A stretch of 64,000 bases of DNA from Epiperipatus broadwayi (taxonomy: Eukaryota > Onychophora > Udeonychophora > Euonychophora > Peripatidae). The notes beneath the pieces were generated by a model. It did not search any database. It saw only the letters and a list, made by a program, of their open reading frames with translations, and had not been told where the DNA came from. This document shows positions 1 through 11,535 of this stretch, piece after piece; positions within the stretch are counted from its first letter, which is position 1; the number at the start of each line of letters is the position of its first letter. The translations under genes and the position numbers were made by a program. Location: positions 1 through 64,000 of the forward strand of contig JAQFVV010000553.1 of the NCBI GenBank assembly GCA_028023455.1. The letters run 5' to 3'.

Positions 1-601
1 ATATTGAAGCAATGGATCTGAAGCCCGATCCATGCTTCACATCTTCCTATAAACTTAATTAGTATTGTAGACCTAAATTAAGTTTATAGTTCAATATCAG
101 CAGGGTTTTGCATTAGAGTTAAAAATAATTATGCTTATCAAATGTGTTTTACATTTAAATATTTTGTTTTAAATAAATTTCATTCTATTAATAAAAATTG
201 CTTAACCTATTAGTCAAACATATATATATATACATCTAGCGTATATATATATGAGTTAATGCAAAATTCTGCTGAAATAAAATGCTTATTCTACTATAAA
301 AAAAATAATAATTTTGTTGTTAAAATTTTGTTAAAATATTTAGTATGATTTGATTTTGAGATAAGCCTGCCAACATTTTCTAAAAGAATGTATAGTTTTA
401 ATTAGTGAGCCATTCAAGTGTAATTAAAGATGGCCTTCTATTTCTTTCTTTTTAATTAAGAGAATTCAAACTTTGAAGTAAGAAAGTTAGAGTAAAAAAG
501 TTAGTTATTTTTAGAAAGTGTTGCTTTGAAACAAAGGAGCATGGGGAGGCTTATCAAGATCTCAGATCATACAAACAATAGAAGGTAGCTGACAGAGAGG
601 G

Positions 602-609
602 TATAAATA
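602..609 (+). promoter_or_regulatory. LTR TATA box (TATAAATA)
   Basis: TATAAATA in a purine-rich context, conserved at the same offset (597 bases from the LTR start) in the 3' LTR at 6559-6566. Transcription would start about 30 bases downstream, giving a very long R/U5 of about 1.5 kb. This is inferred from position only. Confidence 0.55.
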
Positions 610-630
610 GAAGGGAGAACAAAAGATTGA

Positions 631-821
631 TTATTCAGCTTTTTCTTTTTGAAGAATTCATTCATTCAGATTTTGCTATTGGAAGAGTGATATCAGATTT
701 TGCTATTGCAAGGTTGATTCAAGATTTTGCTCTTGCAAGTTTCATTCAGATCTGCTATTGCAAGGTGCATTCAGATTTTTCTTTGGAGAACTTTTTCAGA
801 TTTTGCTTGTGGAGATTTTAT
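631..821 (+). repeat. degenerate 30-bp tandem repeats in LTR
   Basis: Six or seven imperfect units built on TTCAGATTTTGCTATTGCAAG directly follow the expected start of transcription. The same block lies at 6588-6778 in the 3' LTR. An open frame of 68 residues crosses it, but it only reflects the repeat period and begins with a non-ATG codon. Confidence 0.7.
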
Positions 822-2120
822 TTAAAAAAGTAGACGACTGCCATCTTCAAAATCATGGAGAGGTTTGAACATGCTCAAGTTAAAAGTAACAGTATTTTGA
901 GGGAAATGAATATGCTTGGCTAGGCAAATAAATAGCTTTGCCTATCGCCGAGGTTCCGGAATACCATTCAAAATGCCTTAATATCCATTCAATAATCATC
1001 TGAACTTTGTGCCGTGTCTGGAGAACTTTTCATGAAACCATACTTCCTATTTTCATTGTCCGGACAACTACATCTCGACGGTCGGATCAAGCCACGAACG
1101 CCGTACGGAACATGACCAAGGAAAAAGGACGGTAATCGTATCTCCTCTATTGAACTATTTCGTATGCTACCTTTTGTTCATTTTTTTTCTAATTGCTTCA
1201 GTGAATTTATATGTATTTGCTATGTAACCATTTTATTAGACTAACCTTAATTATATATATATTGTGTGATCATCTATCTATATGTAACCTTTTTCCCTTC
1301 GCTATTCTTCCTCACTAACCTGTGTAAATATTTAGTATTCCATTGCGGTTGAGTTTAATAGTTAATTTTTGTTCATTTAAAATCTCTTTCCAATTTTATT
1401 TATGTTTGTTAATTAAATGCGAGTCGGTTTCTTTTGTGTGCCAACTTGATCTCTTTGATAACGCCTCTTTTGTCCGCCATTAGCTTTACGTATATCTGAT
1501 TTAACTATATACGTTTTAAATAATTTTTAAACACTGTTTTGAGCGCAAAAGCAATTAGAAATGCTTTGCGAAAGATCCTTTTTTTTATTGTACTTTATCG
1601 AGAAGATCGAGTTGACAATTTTATTAAAATTGGGAAAAGATTTAGACCGCAAACATATTAATCCGTTTTTATTGTCTACTTATTTTGTTTCATTAATTTA
1701 GAGGAATAGCGGAGGCCATTATATCATTAGTCATATTAGTAAAGTCATTAATTAAACATGATTTAACTATAAAAAGCTTGAGTTTCTTAATTATATTAAA
1801 TGCTTTATTTTTACTTTTCCATGATCCAGGCACGCATAACGCAAAACACATTTCTTAGTACTTTTACACACATTTAACTATTTAGCTCCTTAGGATTTCC
1901 CGTCCATGTCTCTACCGCTGTTGCTAAGCTTTGTGGCCGGTTGAAAAATATTTATGTGTGGCTCAGATAGTGTTGTTCGGTTCATAATAGCTTCGAGACT
2001 AGACGAATAGGGCAGAGGTCATAGTATTCTTGATTAATATCTCGCGTATGGTTGGCCTTGAGGTACTTTCGCCTAGTATTCGAACTGGGTTAAATCAACA
2101 TACATCATCTGACTGTCACA

Positions 2121-4874
2121 GTAGATTTTTTTTTTTCCGTAATTCTGGACGCCCATCGTGTGGCTATTCGAAATTTTCCATACCCTGCAATGCCCTGTAT
2201 AACATTTGTATGTGTGTATAATGTTTTTTCTTTTTCTGTTTTAAATTAATGAATAATATATATGTAGATTTTTTTTTCCGCATTCTGTCGACCAACTGGG
2301 CCAAATTTCATTTTTAGAATAGGAATATACTATATAGGTAGACGTATAAGATTTTTTCCCCGCATTTTGTCTCCGTGGACGAATGTCATTTTTTTTTTTA
2401 AAAAAAAAAAAAAATTAAAAATAAGTACCCTGAGAAGTTTGTTTTAGTTTAATACATTTATATAAAAATAATATATGTATAATTTTTCCAAGTTTGTTTC
2501 CTAATGTGAGCCAAATGTCATTTTTTTAAATTAATTAAAAAGTTAAATGTGTCATAAGGTAAAAAAAATTTTTCCGAGTTTAGTATATATATCAAATGAA
2601 TATTTTATATTTAAAAAGTTAACACTTCGTTCGTTGTTTTTTTTTGTGTGATTATAAAATTAGATTTCAGAATTAAACCAATTTTTTTTTTGCCTAATGA
2701 ATAGATTTGTCATGGCCAGTTCGCCATATTTGTTTTCGTATAAAGTAGATAGCTTCGATGAGGCGGAAGTGTCAAATATATACCCACCCGCCCTCCCTTA
2801 AATTAGCTTTCGTACTTTAGATTATTTTTAGTATTGCTCAAATATGAGAAGTTTTGAAATAATAATGTTTTTCGAAATATAACATATATACGATAGTGTT
2901 AATATTTTAGTAAAAATTACAAATAGATAATAAAAAAAATTTTTCCGTTTGTATAAATTTTTGTAAAGATCTTAGATAACATTTTTTTTCCGTTAATTGA
3001 AATTTTTTTTGAAGATCAAAAAAAGTTTTTGATAAGTTCAAATTAACACGTGTCAACGTATGGTGTTAGCAAATATTTTTTTCACTTTCTCTGCGTTTCG
3101 TTTCTTTATATTGAATAATTGTAATCATGTAAATTTTTTTTTCCCTTTTTAAAGATTTTGAAATTACGTTTCCTCGCAAACATATATAAATTAAGTTTTG
3201 TTTCAATACTAGCAAACTTAATTTTATCTTTATGAAAAGTAAATGCGTATGTTCGTTAATAAATATATAGATTAAAGTATTTTTGCATAACATATATGTC
3301 AGCCACCTTTAGTTAAGATTTTTTTTCTTCTCTCAATTCGGATTATGCTATTGAATCATTTATTGAGTAACCGTTAGGTGAAGACCCTTTGAGTAACCGT
3401 TAGGTGAAGCCCTTGTTTTTTAGTGATCGTTTATGAAGATTCCCTTAGTAACCGTTTAGGTGAAGACCCCTTACATTGTAGAGTTCTCGATTGCTGAGTA
3501 GCCTGAAATAATAGGTCTATGTCTGCAATTGTTGTTTCCGTGTCATAGTTGTGACCAGCGTTACTGGCCTGAAATAATAGGAGTATGCGGTTGGCAATTT
3601 GACATCTTTCTGATAAAGTCATGTACATAATAATAAAAGAAATATATGTATAGGTATATCTGTTTGTATATTTATATGTAGTCATATATATGCTTATTCA
3701 TATATATGGGTGTATATGGTATACACTTCGTTATAGTTCGGTAAAACCCGTTTTTATATAAATGTTTTTGAAACAGTTTTTGATCTCAATGCGTGATTCT
3801 GTAAAATTGCTTGATAATTGTTAATCTATTTCGGGTTGTGACCAAAATGGTAGTTGGTTTCGATCCCAGGTTCATAATTCGGAGTGGCAGTTATCATGGG
3901 ATTTTACTTTTATTTTTAATTTTTTGTGTATATTTTGTTTTGTTAATCATACTTTGGCTGTTTGAATTTTTTTTTTGTGTCTTGACCAAAATGGTAACTG
4001 GTTTCGATCCCAGGTCAGACAAATTACCGTACTTAGTTGTTATACGTCTTAGATTTAAATAATATTGTGTCATTTAAAATAGCATTTACTTATTCATGCA
4101 GAGATTTTTTTTTTTTTTTCGTTCAGCAGAATCAAATTAAATTTTTTTTTAAAAGTGAAATGAAACGCAAAGTAAAATTTTAATTGCATTTAACTTTATA
4201 AACCCTTATCAATGTGTGCTTGGATCATTATCCATTAATATGTATATTTGATATGGCCATTGTCTTGTCGACTGGCGCCCTTCTCAAATAAATTTGTCGG
4301 CAAGTGCAATCTCTCATATCAGATGTCAAATAAACCAAACTATAGTAGATGATCAAAATAAAAATGTATGTGTAGTGAGCCAAAATAATTTTGAAGAATG
4401 ACTTACGTATATTTTGCTCACATATTTTTTTATATATATACTTGTATTAATGTAAATGCATTTTTTAGTTGTTTCAGGTGTCAGAGAAAGCCAGGTCAAG
4501 CTGTAAGTGGATTATTTTAGTTATATTAACATAGCAATGATATTTTAATGAAATATAAATAAAGTAAAGTGAGGAGAATATATGTAGTATAAATATTAAA
4601 ACAGACACGGCAGGATTTGATATTTTTTTCATGAACAAACAGACACATAGGCATAGGTTTAAGATGGGACCTCGTGAGGTAGGCAAAGTTAATTTCTGAA
4701 TACATAAATAAAGAATTTAGAATACTGACTTATTTTTTAAAGAACTAAAATTTTTCTTCACATACAGGATATAGCTCCTAGATACACGTAATACAATATA
4801 CTTATATAGATTGTTATTAAAATACGTTTTAGAAATAAATTGTTTTATAACAAAATAGCCAATATTAGGCAAAA
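2121..4874 (+). other. long non-coding leader of the LTR element
   Basis: 2.75 kb between LTR and first ATG reading frame with no supported gene. At 2121-3010 several units pair a T tract with CCG and then a sequence ending in GCCAAATGTCATTTTTT (about 2130, 2268, 2349, 2483, 2568, 2936, 2981). At 3363-3475 a 27-29 bp unit (GAGTAACCGTTAGGTGAAGA core) is repeated about four times. At 3834-3875 and 3979-4015 a shared block contains GACCAAAATGGTA and GGTTTCGATCCCAGG, the latter resembling a tRNA T-arm. An isolated TGGCGCCC is at 4273-4280. Confidence 0.7.
2146..2164 (+). promoter_or_regulatory. candidate primer binding site, tRNA-Lys type
   Basis: TGGACGCCCATCGTGTGGC matches the known lysine-tRNA primer site TGGCGCCCAACGTGGGGC with one inserted A and two mismatches. 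It lies 25 bases after the LTR end, further than usual. The surrounding sequence is itself the first unit of a degenerate repeat, so chance or repeat origin cannot be excluded. Confidence 0.45.
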
Positions 4875-5468
4875 ATGGAGGAACAGAAGAGAGGCGAAGT
4901 TTATAGGTCAATATGTACTCATAGTGACCAAGAAAACAATGTGAAAGATCTCATCACAGAAATGAGACAAAAATACAAAATGATGATGAACATGTTCCAA
5001 GAATTCATGAATAGGACATCACAAAGACTGAACCGTTTGGAGGAAAACATGGGTCTCCAGCAACAACATACTACCAGAACAAAAGTATTACCAGATGATG
5101 ATAATCAGGGAAAGGGACAAGACCAACAAGAGCAAGGTGATATTCAGGTTGAATCACTGATTGATGAAGAAGCATGTAAAGATAGTCACCACTTGGACTT
5201 GTCAGTCAAACACAGAAGGCAAAGTGGAGAACAAAATTGTCGAATCATAGAGGATAGCAAGAGCACAATGACGCTTCAGACTGTGGATTTGGTAAACGAA
5301 ACTGAAAAGATGGGACAAGACATTAATAATAAAATGAGTGACTTGACTGGAGCTACTCCGATACATTTGCAGTATGCCACAGCATGTCTTCAGGTATTCA
5401 AAACCAAAATCTTAGTGGAAGAGGAGAAAATAGACCAACTAGGAAACCAAAAGATCACAAGCGAATGA
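4875..5468 (+). CDS. gag-like / truncated polyprotein ORF of the LTR element
   Basis: 197 codons from a true ATG to TGA. The N-terminal 60 residues are charged and methionine-rich (MMMNMFQEF, RLNRLEENM) and likely form a coiled coil. The middle is hydrophilic and rich in Asp, Glu, Gln and Lys. No zinc knuckle is seen. Near residues 155-165 the text GATPIHLQY resembles the segment after the catalytic core of Ty3/gypsy integrases, so the frame may be a gag start joined to the integrase end by internal deletion. The frame continues in phase after the TGA into the integrase tail at 5469-5750. I infer gag from position and composition; no diagnostic Gag motif is present, so it could also be an element-specific protein. 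Confidence 0.5.
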   Translation: MEEQKRGEVYRSICTHSDQENNVKDLITEMRQKYKMMMNMFQEFMNRTSQRLNRLEENMGLQQQHTTRTKVLPDDDNQGKGQDQQEQGDIQVESLIDEEACKDSHHLDLSVKHRRQSGEQNCRIIEDSKSTMTLQTVDLVNETEKMGQDINNKMSDLTGATPIHLQYATACLQVFKTKILVEEEKIDQLGNQKITSE

Positions 5469-5750
5469 TTAAGACGGGCAGTGCGGCATCGGAAGACAAA
5501 ACAAAACCGCCAATATCAATTCAGGCAAAGGAAGCAAGTGTGGCTGAGAGATCTGAGGCCAACTAGTATAGTGCAGAGAGAAGTAAAAAAGTTTTTTCCA
5601 ATATATAAAGGCCCTCATTTGTTAAAAAAGAAGTGTGGAATAAGTGTTTTGTTTTGGAAAAATAATCTCAGCATAAAAAGAGAATATAATATTAGAAACA
5701 GAAACTTAAAACCTTATATACCACCGGACCCCGGAAAATATGCAAATTAA
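5469..5750 (+). pseudogene. integrase C-terminal (GPY-type) tail
   Basis: In the same reading frame as the upstream ORF, separated only by TGA at 5466-5468, and ending at TAA 5748-5750. The text VWLRDLRPTS, then VKKFFPIYKGPH, then a short strand pattern and NLKPYIPP follows the C-terminal module of Ty3/gypsy integrases: a basic linker, a W-containing strand, the GPY/F-type turn (here GPH), and a closing KPY. This module binds DNA and helps target integration; the D,D,E catalytic core is missing. The stop sits just before the 3' LTR, as expected for the end of pol. I did not choose an internal start because the piece is a remnant rather than an independent gene. Confidence 0.65.
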
Positions 5751-5961
5751 AAATAGATACATACCATGTTAGACTAGAACCAACACTAACCAGACCCTAG
5801 TTATATATAGTAAAAGAAAGAAAGATTAGTCAGTAACAAATGAAATATTACAGCAAATAAAGAGTAGGCTTGAACTCACCTGGCACAAATTCTTACCTCT
5901 GACCTGAAGCAACAGCATTTTTTTTTAAACATTTTTTTTTTGCTCACTAACTATTGGGAAA

Positions 5962-8081
5962 TGAAGCAATGGATCTGAAGCCCGATCCATGCTTCACATC
6001 TTCCTATAAACTTAATTAGTATTGTAGACCTAAATTAAGTTTATAGTTCAATATCAGCAGGGTTTTGCATTAGAGTTAAAAATAATTATGCTTCAAATGT
6101 GTTTTACATTTAAATATTTTGTTTTAAATAAATTTCATTCTATTAATAAAAATTGCTTAACCTATTAGTCAAACATATATATATATATACATCTAGCGTA
6201 TATATATATGAGTTAATGCAAAATTCTGCTGAAATAAAATGCTTATTCTACTATAAAAAAAATAATAATTTTGTTGTTAAAATTTTGTTAAAATATTTAG
6301 TATGATTTGATTTTGAGATAAGCCTGCCAACATTTTCTAAAAGAATGTATAGTTTTAATTAGTGAGCCATTCAAGTGTAATTAAAGATGGCCTTCTATTT
6401 CTTTCTTTTTAATTAAGAGAATTCAAACTTTGAAGTAAGAAAGTTAGAGTAAAAAAGTTAGTTATTTTTAGAAAGTGTTGCTTTGAAACAAAGGAGCATG
6501 GGGAGGCTTATCAAGATCTCAGATCATACAAACAATAGAAGGTAGCTGACAGAGAGGGTATAAATAGAAGGGAGAACAAAAGATTGATTATTCAGATTTT
6601 TCTTTTTGAAGAATTCACATCATTCAGATTTTGCTATTGGAAGAGTGATATCAGATTTTGCTATTGCAAGGTTGATTCAAGATTTTGCTCTTGCAAGTTT
6701 CATTCAGATCTGCTATTGCAAGGTGCATTCAGATTTTTCTTTGGAGAACTTTTTCAGATTTTGCTTGTGGAGATTTTATTTAAAAAAGTAGACGACTGCC
6801 ATCTTCAAAATCATGGAGAGGTTTGAACATGCTCAAGTTAAAAGTAACAGTATTTTGAGGGAAATGAATATGCTTGGCTAGGCAAATAAATAGCTTTGCC
6901 TATCGCCGAGGTTCGGAATACCATTCAAAATGCCTTAATATCCATTCAATAATCATCTGAACTTTGTGCCGTGTCTGGAGAACTTTTCATGAAACCATAC
7001 TTCCTATTTTCATTGTCCGGACAACTACATCTCGACGGTCGGATCAAGCCACGAACGCCGTACGGAACATGACCAAGGAAAAAGGACGGTAATCGTATCT
7101 CCTCTATTGAACTATTTCGTATGCTACCTTTTGTTCATTTTTTTTTCTAATTGCTTCAGTGAATTTATATGTATTTGCTATGTAACCATTTTATTAGACT
7201 AACCTTAAATATATATATATTGTGTGATCATCTATCTATATGTAACCTTTTTTCCCTTCGCTATTCTTCCTCACTAACCTGTGTAAATATTTAGTATTCC
7301 ATTGCGGTTGAGTTTAATAGTTAATTTTTGTTCATTTAAAATCTCTTTCCAATTTTATTTATGTTTGTTAATTAAATGCGAGTCGGTTTCTTTTGTGTGC
7401 CAACTTGATCTCTTTGATAACGCCTCTTTTGTCCGCCATTAGCTTTACGTATATCTGTTTTAACTATATACGTTTTAAATAATTTTTAAACACTGTTTTG
7501 AGCGCAAAAGCAATTAGAAATGCTTTGCGAAAGATCCTTTTTTTTTATTGTACTTTATCGAGAAGATCGAGTTGACAATTTTATTAAAATTGGGAAGAGA
7601 TTTAGACCGCAAACATATTAATCCGTTTTTATTGTCTACTTATTTTGTTTCATTAATTATAGAGGAATAGCGGAGGCCATTATATCATTAGTCATATTAG
7701 TAAAGTCATTAATTAAACATGATTTAACTATAAAAAGCTTGAGTTTCTTAATTATATTAAATGCTTTATTTTTACTTTTCCATGATCCAGGCACGCATAA
7801 CGCAAAACACATTTCTTAGTACTTTTACACACATTTAACTATTTAGCTCCTTAGGATTTCCCGTCCATGTCTCTACCGCTGTTGCTAAGCTTTGTGACCG
7901 GTTGAAAAATATTTATGTGTGGCTCAGATAGTGTTGTTCGGTTCATAATAGCTTCGAGACTAGACGAATAGGGCAGAGGTCATAGTATTCTTGATTAATA
8001 TCTCGCGTATGGTTGGCCTTGAGGTACTTTCGCCTAGTATTCGAACTGGGTTAAATCAACATACATCATCTGACTGTCACA
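5962..8081 (+). repeat. 3' LTR
   Basis: 2120 bp copy of 5-2120. Differences seen by eye are small indels in T and TA runs, a 2-bp gap near 6091, and single changes such as GGCCGG/GACCGG near 7896. The bases just upstream (ATTGGGAAA) are at best a short, weak polypurine tract. Confidence 0.9.
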
Positions 8082-8107
8082 ATATATAAATGCAGGTTTA
8101 AGCCTGT

Positions 8108-8280
8108 ACAATGTATTATTATTATTGTTGTTGCTGTTGTTGTTTTGTTATTATTATTATTATTGTTGTTTTTGTTATTGCTGTTTTTGTTATTATTATT
8201 GTTGTTGTTGTTTTTGTTGTTGTTGTTATTATTTATTTTATTATTCTTGTTATTATTATTATTATTATTATTATTTTCTA
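8108..8280 (+). repeat. TTA/TTG trinucleotide microsatellite
   Basis: About 170 bases of interrupted (TTA), (TTG) and (TTT) units. Open frames of polyasparagine, polyleucine and similar on both strands are products of the repeat, not genes. Confidence 0.9.
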
Positions 8281-8299
8281 TATTTTCAAAGTTCAAATA

Positions 8300-9650
8300 T
8301 GATTTTTTAGGATGTTTATCAGCGGCACAATCTTAAAAGAAAGATAAAAGAAGCATTCTTTATATCTAGAGATGGTGACACCATCAATAGAAAAGACTCT
8401 TGCTACAAAATATCCAAGAAATGGAATGCGTAATCATTTCATTTGCATAAATTTGCATCACTCTGAGTCAATTTATTATAGTTTGTAATACGGCTATGAT
8501 TATGGGGGCTTTGACCCTTGAAAGTGTTTGGCCATTTAATGAAATAGATATTAAAATAATAATATATATTTTCTTTATTTGTTTTTAGCTTTGTGTGCTT
8601 GTGCGTGTTAGCGCATTTTATATATTTTGATTCATAATTAGCCACAAAGTATAAACTGTTTGCTTATTTCAGTTATAGTTTTATATTTCTAACAAATCAA
8701 ATCATATTGGTTAAATTCTCATACAGAATAAAGATAGAATCCTAAAATCAAATATTGAATAATTTCAAAAAATGCCATTAGGATAAACAACAGAAATGTG
8801 TTTATCAATTGAAGGGAATATCCTATAAACTGGGTTTTTTTTTTAATGGTATCTACATTTGAACTTTCACACACACATATTTCCCCTCATTAAACATATG
8901 ATTCTTTATTTAATTCCAGTACATGATTTGTCTCTGACAATACATTTGATGACAAAATATATATCCAGAATGAATTCCCTTATAAGTAATTTAAGTAGAC
9001 TCAATATATGCATTTTGTATTCTTGTTATATGTTATTTGGGTGGTCAACAAATATTATGAAGAACCATAGCTCCAAAATCAAAGAGAAACAAATTGTAGC
9101 CAAAGACTACATATCTGAACATTTTGTTTCTTCATTAGTTGGACATTTATAGACAAGCTGATGCAATCAGAAAGACTTCTACCTGACATAAATTCAATAA
9201 TGTGAAAATATCATATACATAAGAACTGAAAAATAGACTACTGAAAGTATATTATATAGTTGGGAAAAAAAAATCATTGTTCATGTATTTCCCAAATAAA
9301 GGAGGAATTTATTTTTGGTGATAGCCTAATAAAAGTTGTCACCAAATGTTGATACATGGGGATAAAACTGACCAAATTTGAGTAATCATATTGGGTATTT
9401 TTTGGTCTATTTTTTATAGAAACATTCCAATTTTAACTATTTGGACAACTTGTTGGAGTGGTTTATATTGTAGTGCCAACAATAATTTTAAACATAATTT
9501 TTGAAATGACACCAATCCAATGCACTCTCTTTTTTCAATCAAATATTGGTTTATAAATATGAAGATGGTGTTAGCCATTTATTATACATTGTTGATTTAT
9601 CCATTCTATATTCAGAACTTTTACTTTTTTATTTTTTTAGTTTATTGCTA
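8300..9650. other. AT-rich DNA without recognised feature
   Basis: No gene or clear repeat seen. The 97-residue open frame at 8859-9152 has no recognisable family or plausible composition. Confidence 0.5.
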
Positions 9651-9654
9651 AAAT

Positions 9655-9800
9655 TATTGTAGGGTTAGCAAACTCTACACAGAGGCAAATATTTCCATAC
9701 AGTAGTGCCACTCACTGCAAACCAGAGTAATCAATGAATGCAGGAAGGCTTACTCTGGCTTGCACTGAATGGTGCTACTGTAAGAAAAGTTTTGCCTCCA
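9655..9800. mobile_element. short palindromic MITE, GTAGTGCCACT family
   Basis: Inverted arms around CAGTAGTGCCACTCACTGCA on the left and TGCACTGAATGGTGCTACTG on the right, with GCAGGAAGGCTTACTC near the turn. The same arm sequence recurs at 44800-44910, 45296-45418 and 46064-46282. Confidence 0.6.
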
Positions 9801-9829
9801 TGTTAATAGTTTGTGTAAGCATAAAAATG

Positions 9830-10515
9830 GTAATCATGTGATGTTTAGTGATTTAACTAGCAAAGTAGTGCCCCAAATGCAAGCCATATGCATCAATAGA
9901 TGCAAGAGGGCTTGTGCATAAACCTCTATCTAGTGTCTCATCAGGCTAGTTTTTAGCTTGTGGCTTTCATCATTGAGAAACCTTGAATCTGAGATCACTG
10001 CACTTAGATTTTAGGATCCAATGCAACCCTCCATTTTTAGTTGATTATAAAGTTATGAGTCAAAAATAAAAACACAGTAATGTTTAGAGTTGGTAAAAGC
10101 ACCTTCTCATAGGATTATGGTGACTCTGGTGATTAAAGAACCAATGACACCAAAATGCACAGATACTGGACTGGGTTCAGATATGTATGACTATGCAAGC
10201 TAATGAGCTTGGATTATGAAAACACTTGTGTTTTCATTTTGGAATCATACCTTTATAGTTAACTAAATGGATAAAAGATGGCTGTCAGAGAATTGCAATG
10301 GACCCTAAGATGTAGGTGCAGTGCTCTCAGATCCAAAGCTCCTCACTGACGAAAGTCATGAGTGAGTAGACATTAGATAGAGATTTTATGAACAAACCTT
10401 TTTGCATCCATCAATTACCATGGCTTGCACTGCATGACAATACCGTATGGAGAACATGCTACTGTTTTTACAGCTTGTGCAAGCATAGGAAATGGTGATC
10501 ATGTGATATTTAGGA
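9830..10515. mobile_element. large foldback element
   Basis: Long imperfect inverted arms. Left: ATGGTAATCATGTGATGTTTAG, ATGCATCAATAGATGCA, TCTAGTGTCTCATC, GGCTTTCATCATTGAG. Right, inverted: CTCACTGACGAAAGTCAT, GAGTAGACATTAGATAG, GCATCCATCAATTACCATGG, GGTGATCATGTGATATTTAG. The centre (10090-10260) holds a second inverted module with CACCAAAATGCACAGATACTGGACTGG. No coding capacity. The modules are shared with 28040-28810 and 30530-31280. Confidence 0.6.
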
Positions 10516-10744
10516 GTTTAAAATTATTATACTATGAAGTGGAATAATTTTAAATAAATACATATAATATTTTTACTGCTATAAATTTAAATAAATGGGT
10601 AAGTGAACTAAATTAAACTAAAGCTTACAAAGTTTACAAAGATGATTGTTGTTCTACTCAAAGTAATAAGACTCTAAACATCTTACACATGCTACATCAG
10701 CCAAAGATATTCATTGTAAATAATTATATTTATTATACAAATCT

Positions 10745-11065
10745 TAATTTAATATATAAAGGATTCGAACTCAGACTTTCACTTAACCCTCAACTCTCCA
10801 TGCCATCTCATATTGGTGACCCATTTGATTACACACATATACAATCATAACACATATATACAATCATAATCTGGACCAACTGATGATTTCTGGTTTAGCA
10901 TTAAATAGGTATATTGATGATTATTTATCTTTTCAACATGTGTGTGATCAGGTGGATCAGCAATATGAGATGGCACGGAGAGTTGAGGGTCGTGTGAAAG
11001 CCTGAGTTTGAATCCCTTATATATTACATTATATGTGCAGGTGTGTGTAAGCCTGTACAGTGTAT
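10745..11065. mobile_element. foldback, TTCGAACTCAGACTTTCA family
   Basis: The left end reads GATTCGAACTCAGACTTTCA and the right end carries its inverse, GAAAGCCTGAGTTTGAATC, with AACTCTCCATGCCATCTCAT inverted as well. The interior contains the CTGGACCAACTGATGATT module found at 15980, 24030, 35340, 35650 and 61540. Confidence 0.6.
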
Positions 11066-11125
11066 TAAATTAAATCTTAATTTAGTAAGAAAAAATTGCA
11101 CTGTGCAATTTATACATATATAAAT

Positions 11126-11225
11126 CATTGGTGGTCGAGAGGTCAGCAACAGCTGCTTTACGAGCAGTTGTCTCGGGATAGTGGGTTTGCTTTCTGGCTA
11201 ATGCTATGACACATGAGAAAAAATC
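11126..11225 (+). mobile_element. tRNA-derived SINE, degenerate copy
   Basis: CATTGGTGGTCGAGAGGTCAGC resembles the D-arm/A box, the paired GCTG...CAG region follows, then a decayed B box (GGGTTTGCTTTC) and GCTATGACACATGAGAAAAAA. Same family as 43494-43594. Confidence 0.55.
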
Positions 11226-11535
11226 ATTTGTTGTGTGAGATCCACAATGTATGCACTCATACATTTTAAAAATAATAAGTATGGAATATTTTGAGTTATA
11301 AAACCTGGTTTATACTTTAAATCCATTTTAATGAATAATTATTAACTCTGTGGAAGTAGCAGTTCAAGAAATTGCAGCTGGGGTTATGTGTACCCAAAAG
11401 ATACATTCCTTAATAGTATATTCTGAAATGCAAAAACATAAAAAAAAACTCTACAAATATCTCTTTATTATATTTTTATAATAAAATACAGGATTCTTAT
11501 ATATTTATTTTGTTAGAATTTAGAAATTTCTATGT

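Larger units (their letters stand above)
5..2120 (+). repeat. 5' LTR
   Basis: 2116 bp, unusually long for a Ty3/gypsy LTR. U3 covers about the first 600 bases and holds a TATA box at 602. A block of degenerate repeats of CAGATTTTGC follows the expected transcription start. The rest is AT-rich with no convincing reading frame. Confidence 0.9.
5..8081 (+). mobile_element. LTR retrotransposon, internally deleted, Ty3/gypsy-like
   Basis: Two long direct repeats (5-2120 and 5962-8081) begin TGAAGC and end TGTCACA, the TG...CA ends of LTRs. ATAT lies just outside each end (1-4 and 8082-8085), which fits a 4-bp target duplication, though in AT-rich DNA this is weak. A primer-binding-site-like sequence lies 25 bp inside the 5' LTR. 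The 3.84 kb interior codes only for a short gag-like frame and the tail of an integrase; protease, reverse transcriptase, RNase H and the integrase catalytic core are absent. Mobilisation would need proteins from a relative. The LTRs differ at only about 15 positions by eye, so insertion is recent. Sequence after 8082 resembles the end of a foldback family seen at 11035-11065, the probable insertion target. Confidence 0.9.

Noticed and set aside
627-833. 68-residue open frame in the LTR, repeated at 6606-6791
   Set aside because: It follows the 30-bp repeat period, begins with TTG, and lies in the LTR transcript leader.
4273-4280. TGGCGCCC as the primer binding site
   Set aside because: Only eight bases match and it is over 2 kb from the LTR; the site at 2146 fits better.
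8066-8336. Overlapping frames of polyAsn, polyLeu and polyTyr
   Set aside because: All derive from the trinucleotide microsatellite.
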